A model generated the notes under the pieces. That model was not told the origin of the DNA. It made no database searches and worked only from the letters and a program-made list of their open reading frames with translations. The position numbers and the translations under genes were made by a program. DNA of 38,586 nt, taken from positions 1 to 38,586 of the forward strand of contig JAHDND010000012.1 of NCBI GenBank assembly GCA_018435665.1. The letters run 5' to 3'. Position 1 is the first letter of the stretch, and every line of letters starts with the position of its first letter. This stretch comes from Candidatus Thiosymbion sp. GTDB taxonomy: Bacteria > Pseudomonadota > Gammaproteobacteria > Chromatiales > Chromatiaceae. Positions 35,307 to 38,586 of the stretch are shown piece by piece.

Positions 35307-35812
35307 ATCGCCCCGACCCCATGCGGCTAACTGCCGTCACCCCCCGGCCTGATCAGCGTTTGACGCTGACCTTCGCCGATGGCTTCATCGCCACGGTGGA
35401 CCTGAGCGGCTGGATTGCGGGGTCGACTGTCCTGGCGCGGCTAGCCGTGGCGGACACCTTTGCCCGCGCCCATGTCGGCGAATGGGGCCACACCGTGGCC
35501 TGGTTCGATGATGACTTGGAGCTGGGGGCGGACAATCTGCGCAACCTGGCCGTGGAACAGGCCGGCGGCATCGGCTGGGAGCGCCTGCTGGCGTGGCTGC
35601 ACCGCACGGGATTGACCCAGGCGCAAGCTGCCGAGGCCATTGGCATCAGTCGCCGGATGCTGAATTACTACCTGTCCGGGGCCAAGTCGATCCCGAAAAC
35701 CGTCTGGTTGGCCTGCCTGGGGTGGGAGGCGCAGCCGGGCGCGCGCGGGCGGACGGTGGCGAAGGTGGCTGATGATGATGGACGGCCGAATGTAGCGGCT
35801 TATGCCGGCTGA
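35303..35812 (+). CDS. DUF2442 protein with C-terminal helix-turn-helix
   Basis: A 169-residue protein. The N-terminal half (about 5-90) is DUF2442: LTLTFADGFIATVDLSGWI and WFDDDLELGADNLRNLA. The C-terminal half contains a Cro/CI-like helix-turn-helix, TGLTQAQAAEAIGISRRMLN, suggesting that it binds DNA and regulates the DUF4160-DUF2442 operon. It is translationally coupled to the upstream gene by an ATGA overlap. Confidence 0.85.
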   Translation: MNRPDPMRLTAVTPRPDQRLTLTFADGFIATVDLSGWIAGSTVLARLAVADTFARAHVGEWGHTVAWFDDDLELGADNLRNLAVEQAGGIGWERLLAWLHRTGLTQAQAAEAIGISRRMLNYYLSGAKSIPKTVWLACLGWEAQPGARGRTVAKVADDDGRPNVAAYAG

Positions 35813-35887
35813 TTCGGTGTAGCAAAGGGGAAAGTCTTTCGCCGTCACGGCATGGATTGCACGCTGTCGGGCTCGACCCCGATCATC

Positions 35888-35976
35888 TGAGCAATCGGGC
35901 GTTGCGCACGCTTCGCATTGATTTTTCTCGCTTAATATCGGTTCAGCGCCACGGTCCCGGGGCGAACAAATATGGG
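35888..35976 (+). repeat. ~88-bp direct repeat left of rpn gene
   Basis: TGAGCAAT, GCTTCGC, TGATTTTT, GCTTAAT, CGGTTCAGCGCC and GGGCGAACAA occur in this order here and again at 37180-37267. The two copies bracket the rpn gene. The rest of the 390-bp gap (35813-36202) holds no gene I recognise. Confidence 0.8.
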
Positions 35977-36061
35977 TTCGTTTCGCAATTTTGCCCTTTT
36001 CAGGACCCTGGTTGTGCCAACCCGAGTTTCTGCCTCACTTTATGAAGTCCCATCCTCAGCA

Positions 36062-36079
36062 TGGTGATTTCAATCACCA
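36062..36079. promoter_or_regulatory. 18-bp near-continuous palindrome before rpn
   Basis: TGGTGATT-TC-AATCACCA has perfect 8-bp arms. It lies 123 bp upstream of the rpn ATG and could be a regulator site; no promoter boxes are obvious beside it. Confidence 0.4.
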
Positions 36080-36202
36080 GGGTGGTGTTACAAGCTCTAC
36101 CCTTTCCAGCAATCAATCACCGCCTGTCGAGCAGGATATCCGCCCGGCGTGTGACCGCTCAGCGAGTTGGCACCGAATCACCACCTCCTTACAATCGCCC
36201 CC

Positions 36203-37174
36203 ATGCCCCAGGACGATGACGCCGGTTACAAACTCCTCTTCTCCGCCCCCGAGGTGGTGCGGGATCTGGTCCTGGGCTTCATCCCCGATGACTGGCTCCA
36301 GGGGCTGGACTATTCCACGTTGGAGAAGGTCCCCGGCAGCTATGTGGCGGACGACCTGCGCCAGCGCAGCGACGATGTGGTCTGGCGTGTCAAGACCGGG
36401 GAGGACTGGCTGTATCTGTACCTCCTCATTGAGTTTCAGAGCGCCGTCGACCCCTTCATGGCAGTGCGCATGCTGGTCTACGTCGGCCTGCTCTATCAGG
36501 ACCTGATCCGTCGTCAGGAGGTCACACCGGGACGGCCCCTGCCCCCGGTGCTGCCCATCGTCCTCTACAACGGCGATCAGAGCTGGACCGCGCCCATCGA
36601 CCTTGCCACCATGATGCCCCAGGTACCCGGCCTGGTGGCCGACTACCTGCCCCGGTTGCGCTACCTGCTCATTGACGAGAACAGCTACGGGGCAGAGGAC
36701 CTGGCGGCCATGCGCAACCTGGTCGCCGCCGTTATCCGCTTCGAGCACCCGGCCGCAGACCGGGACCTGCTGCGACTGATCGACCTGCTCAACGACTGGC
36801 TGGCCGGCCAACCGGAACTCAAGCGCATCTTTGCCCTCTGGATCCGGGCCCTGCTGCGCCGGCGCAGCAAGAACACCCTGATCATCCCCGAGATTCGTGG
36901 CCTGGAGGAACTGAAAATGACCCTGGCGGAAAAATTCGATCAGTGGGCCGAGGAGCACAAGCGCCAAGGCCTTCAGGAGGGTCGCATGGAAGGTCGTATG
37001 GAAGGCCGCGTGGAAGGCGAGACCCTGGTCTTGCAACGACTGCTGTTTCGGCGCTTTGGTCCCTTGCCGAACGAGGTGCTGGCCCGTATTGCGGCGGCCT
37101 CGGAAGCGGACATCACCCGTTGGGTCGACCGGGTATTGGATGCCGTGTGTCTGGAAGAAGTCTTCCTCCCCTGA
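36203..37174 (+). CDS. Rpn-family nuclease (PDDEXK, YhgA-like)
   Basis: A 323-residue protein of the Rpn/YhgA family (PF04754 type), once annotated as putative transposases and later shown in E. coli members to be DNA nucleases that raise recombination or act in phage defence. Visible are DAGYKLLFSAPEVVRDLV at the N-terminus, the nuclease core WLYLYLLIEFQSAVDPFMAVR, LPIVLYNG, and a C-terminal tail with tandem 12-bp repeats encoding GRMEGRMEGRVEGE. The ATG at 36203 begins the conserved part (MPQDDDAGYK). Direct ~88-bp repeats flank the gene on both sides. Confidence 0.88.
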   Translation: MPQDDDAGYKLLFSAPEVVRDLVLGFIPDDWLQGLDYSTLEKVPGSYVADDLRQRSDDVVWRVKTGEDWLYLYLLIEFQSAVDPFMAVRMLVYVGLLYQDLIRRQEVTPGRPLPPVLPIVLYNGDQSWTAPIDLATMMPQVPGLVADYLPRLRYLLIDENSYGAEDLAAMRNLVAAVIRFEHPAADRDLLRLIDLLNDWLAGQPELKRIFALWIRALLRRRSKNTLIIPEIRGLEELKMTLAEKFDQWAEEHKRQGLQEGRMEGRMEGRVEGETLVLQRLLFRRFGPLPNEVLARIAAASEADITRWVDRVLDAVCLEEVFLP

Positions 37175-37179
37175 CCCGT

Positions 37180-37267
37180 TGAGCAATGGCGGGGTTGCGC
37201 GCTTCGCTCTGATTTTTAAAGCTTAATCCCGGTTCAGCGCCGCGACCGCAGGGCGAACAACATGGGG
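37180..37267 (+). repeat. ~88-bp direct repeat right of rpn gene
   Basis: Same-orientation partner of 35888-35976. On the reverse strand it overlaps the last codons of the ATPase fragment; the left copy encodes a similar ending (VRPGTVALNRY versus VRPAVAALNRD, each followed by a stop). Confidence 0.8.
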
Positions 37268-37438
37268 CACCTGCTGACAAAAAGCTTCGAGGCCCTTGGC
37301 GGACTTTTTGCGACCCGATTTCGCTTCGATGGCATGGAGCCGGTCCCGGTCCCGATAGACGAAATCGACTTCCGCCTGACGTTCACACCAATAGAAAAGC
37401 GCCCCGGGCTGCTGCACCAGCGCCGCGCCGACGGCCAC
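37223..37438 (-). pseudogene. DUF4143 ATPase, C-terminal fragment
   Basis: Codons read leftward give GAALVQQPGALFYWCER, QAEVDFVYRDRDRLHAIEAK and SGRKKSAKGLEAF, the PDDEXK-like DUF4143 end of AAA-family ATPases (K-SG-K motif). The AAA domain and the rest of the protein are missing. The fragment ends precisely where the duplicated sulP 3' segment begins (37432), so it was cut by the event that formed that junction. Confidence 0.78.
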
Positions 37439-37510
37439 TTACGAGCGCCTGGGCCGCGAGGCGACGGACGACATGATGTGCCCGCCCCTGTCGACGCGGG
37501 CCTGCGTGGG
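37432..37510 (+). repeat. Relic of sulP 3' end, right copy of the direct repeat
   Basis: It reads TYERLGREATDDMMCPPLST in the sulP frame, with the stop codon lost (TTAGG became CCTGC). It is the partner of 34919-34995. It has no upstream sulP sequence, so it is not a gene. Confidence 0.88.
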
Positions 37511-37554
37511 GATCGACTGAACTTCAGTCTGGTGGGCGGGCAGGGTGCCGGAGC

Positions 37555-38157
37555 TCATCCCCGTTCATGGTTGGGCCGCAAAACTGGGGTTTGCGGCGAC
37601 GCAGGCTGACGGCGCGCGCGCAATTTAACGCCGGGTCGGCAGCGGCCTTCTCGCGAGATGGCCGCGAGCAAACCCCGCAGAAGATCCATCGGTGCTGGCG
37701 GACAGCCGGGAATCTTGACATCCACGGGAATCACATTCTCCACTGCCCCACAACTGGCATAGGAGACACCGAACTCGCCCCCTGTGCAGGCGCAGGTGCC
37801 GGCGGCGATGACGAGCTTTGGCGAGGGTGTGGCGCGCCAAGTGCGGAGCAGCGCCGTTTCCATGTGCCGCGAGACAGGACCCGTCACGAGCAGGGCGTCG
37901 GCGTGGCGAGGCGATGCCACGAAATGGATGCCAAACCGTTCGACGTCGTGATAGGGGTTGTTTAGGGCATGGATCTCTAACTCGCACCCGTTACAGGATC
38001 CCGCGTCGACCTGACGGATGGCGAGACTATGCGCAAACCGTTCGCCGATCTGGCGCCGCAGTTCAATGCCGAGGCGTTCGAGTTCCGCGTCATCGCAGGC
38101 GGGTGCCCGTTCGGTGATGACTCCCGTGCGCAAGGATTGCCTCAGAATCCGGAACAT
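37555..38157 (-). CDS. hyfI: Hyf/NuoB-like [4Fe-4S] small subunit of a complex-I-related membrane complex
   Basis: A 200-residue homologue of the group 4 hydrogenase small subunit and NuoB. The cluster-binding residues are in DAGSCNGCELEIHAL, AAGTCACTGGEFG and KIPGCPPAPMDLLRGLL. It would sit on the cytoplasmic face and pass electrons to or from the large subunit. GGAGG stands four bases before the ATG at 38157, directly after the stop of the large-subunit gene, so the two are an operon. The last ~25 residues (Arg/Pro-rich) are not conserved and may have been added when the downstream DNA was rearranged. Confidence 0.88.
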   Translation of the reverse strand: MFRILRQSLRTGVITERAPACDDAELERLGIELRRQIGERFAHSLAIRQVDAGSCNGCELEIHALNNPYHDVERFGIHFVASPRHADALLVTGPVSRHMETALLRTWRATPSPKLVIAAGTCACTGGEFGVSYASCGAVENVIPVDVKIPGCPPAPMDLLRGLLAAISREGRCRPGVKLRARRQPASPQTPVLRPNHERG

Positions 38158-38165
38158 GGTTCCTC

Positions 38166-38447
38166 CTAAAGATCCTGGCCCGAGTAGGAGCCATTGACCG
38201 ATTTGTTGCAGACCGGAAAGTCCGGAACGATGTTGCCTTGGATCAGTCGCTCCAAGGCCGGCCAGGTAAACCAACTCGGATCGCGTGGGAAGAAGCGAGC
38301 GATGCGTCCCTGCGCATCGAAGCGGACAAAACTCAACACCTCCCCGCGCCAACCCTCCACCAGACCCAACCCGACGCTGTTAGGCCCGGGTGTCGGCATT
38401 GGCGCTGCAATGGCCCCCGCGGGCATGGCTTCGAGCAATTGGTCCAT
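38166..38447 (-). pseudogene. Hydrogenase-like large subunit (HyfG-type), 3' fragment cut by IS
   Basis: The last ~94 codons of a group 4 [NiFe]-hydrogenase-type or NuoD-like large subunit: GLGLVEGWRGEVLSFVRFD, WPALERLIQGNIVPDFPVCN, ending NGSYSGQDL. The gene is interrupted at 38447-38451, where an IS5-type end begins. The C-terminal CxxC that binds nickel and iron in true group 4 hydrogenases (DPCxxC) is absent; only one Cys is present. This fits the hydrogenase-related (Ehr) complexes that lack the metal site. The stop is nine bases before the small-subunit ATG. Confidence 0.8.
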
Positions 38448-38450
38448 TAG

Positions 38451-38586
38451 GGAGACACTGATTTATTCCAACCTCATGGATTGTATGTGATAAAATATTG
38501 CCCATGCTATCTCCGACCGCGAGTCGCCCCATGTCCAAGCAGATCTCCTTTGCCCAAGCCGAGTATGACGCCAAGCGCAAGATCAC
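38451..38586 (+). mobile_element. IS5-family insertion sequence, left end
   Basis: The element begins GGAGACACTGATTTATTCC right after TTAG (38447-38450), which fits the YTAR target of IS5-group elements. It contains an A/T-rich promoter-like stretch (TAAAAT near 38491) and the start of a transposase gene. The right end is outside the window. Confidence 0.75.
38504..38586 (+). CDS. IS5-family transposase, N-terminus (continues beyond window)
   Basis: The frame from ATG 38504 or, in the same frame, ATG 38531 reads MSKQISFAQAEYDAKRKI, the typical start of IS5-group DDE transposases (usually followed by TRREQFL, outside this window). Only 27 codons are visible, so integrity cannot be judged. It is oriented opposite to the hyf operon it interrupts. 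Confidence 0.78.
   Translation, partial: MLSPTASRPMSKQISFAQAEYDAKRKI

Noticed and set aside
35857..36045. Short plus-strand frame between the DUF2442 and rpn genes
   Set aside because: It lies over the direct repeat and has no ribosome site or recognisable similarity.
37180..37267. The repeat beside rpn considered as an insertion-sequence terminal repeat
   Set aside because: The copies are in direct rather than inverted orientation and no target duplication is visible at their outer edges.

Overview
The window is GC-rich, densely coded gammaproteobacterial DNA. The gene set fits a purple sulfur bacterium or close relative (Chromatiaceae-like): an N-acetylglutaminylglutamine amide (NAGGN) osmolyte enzyme, a CysB-type LysR regulator, a TauE/SafE exporter with universal stress proteins, a SulP transporter with its own two-component system, a complex-I/Hyf-like operon, and many sensory proteins. 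The taxonomic placement is inference; no rRNA or other marker is present.

Left part (1-10.6 kb), signalling: a truncated receiver protein, a divergent LysR regulator, then a leftward run of NAGGN amidotransferase, response regulator, PhnD-like periplasmic binding protein and a large hybrid kinase (PAS-HisKA-HATPase-REC-HPt), preceded by a membrane GGDEF-EAL protein. Middle part (11-24.6 kb), mostly housekeeping and stress: sodB, an esterase, argG, a kinase/P-loop fusion, a usp-like/membrane/TauE/Usp cluster with a sigma-54-type promoter and bracketed by an inverted pair of ~115-bp repeats, a Cache-AlbA_2 membrane protein with a polyglycine tract, a MEKHLA protein, an unpartnered umuC and aqpZ.

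From 25.1 to 27.9 kb lies a graveyard of toxin-antitoxin modules. Three antitoxin genes (TacA-like, MqsA-like, MazE-like) are open, while their toxins are broken in different ways (stop plus frameshift; single nonsense codon; truncation). A helicase remnant and, further left, a frameshifted parD remnant add to the decay.

Right part (28.1-38.6 kb): ychJ, a metallopeptidase-like protein without its catalytic Glu, an NtrC-type regulator with its histidine kinase, and a SulP transporter carrying a ~145-residue hydrophilic insertion. Immediately 3' of sulP is a 2.4-kb accessory block (DUF4160, DUF2442-HTH, Rpn nuclease, ATPase fragment) bounded on the far side by a diverged copy of the last ~77 bp of sulP. 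The window ends in a leftward Hyf/Ehr-like operon whose large-subunit gene is cut by an IS5-family element at a TTAG site. The sulP upstream region and the TauE/Usp cluster share a TTGC-N5-GCAA dyad, a possible site for the NtrC-type regulator encoded beside sulP.
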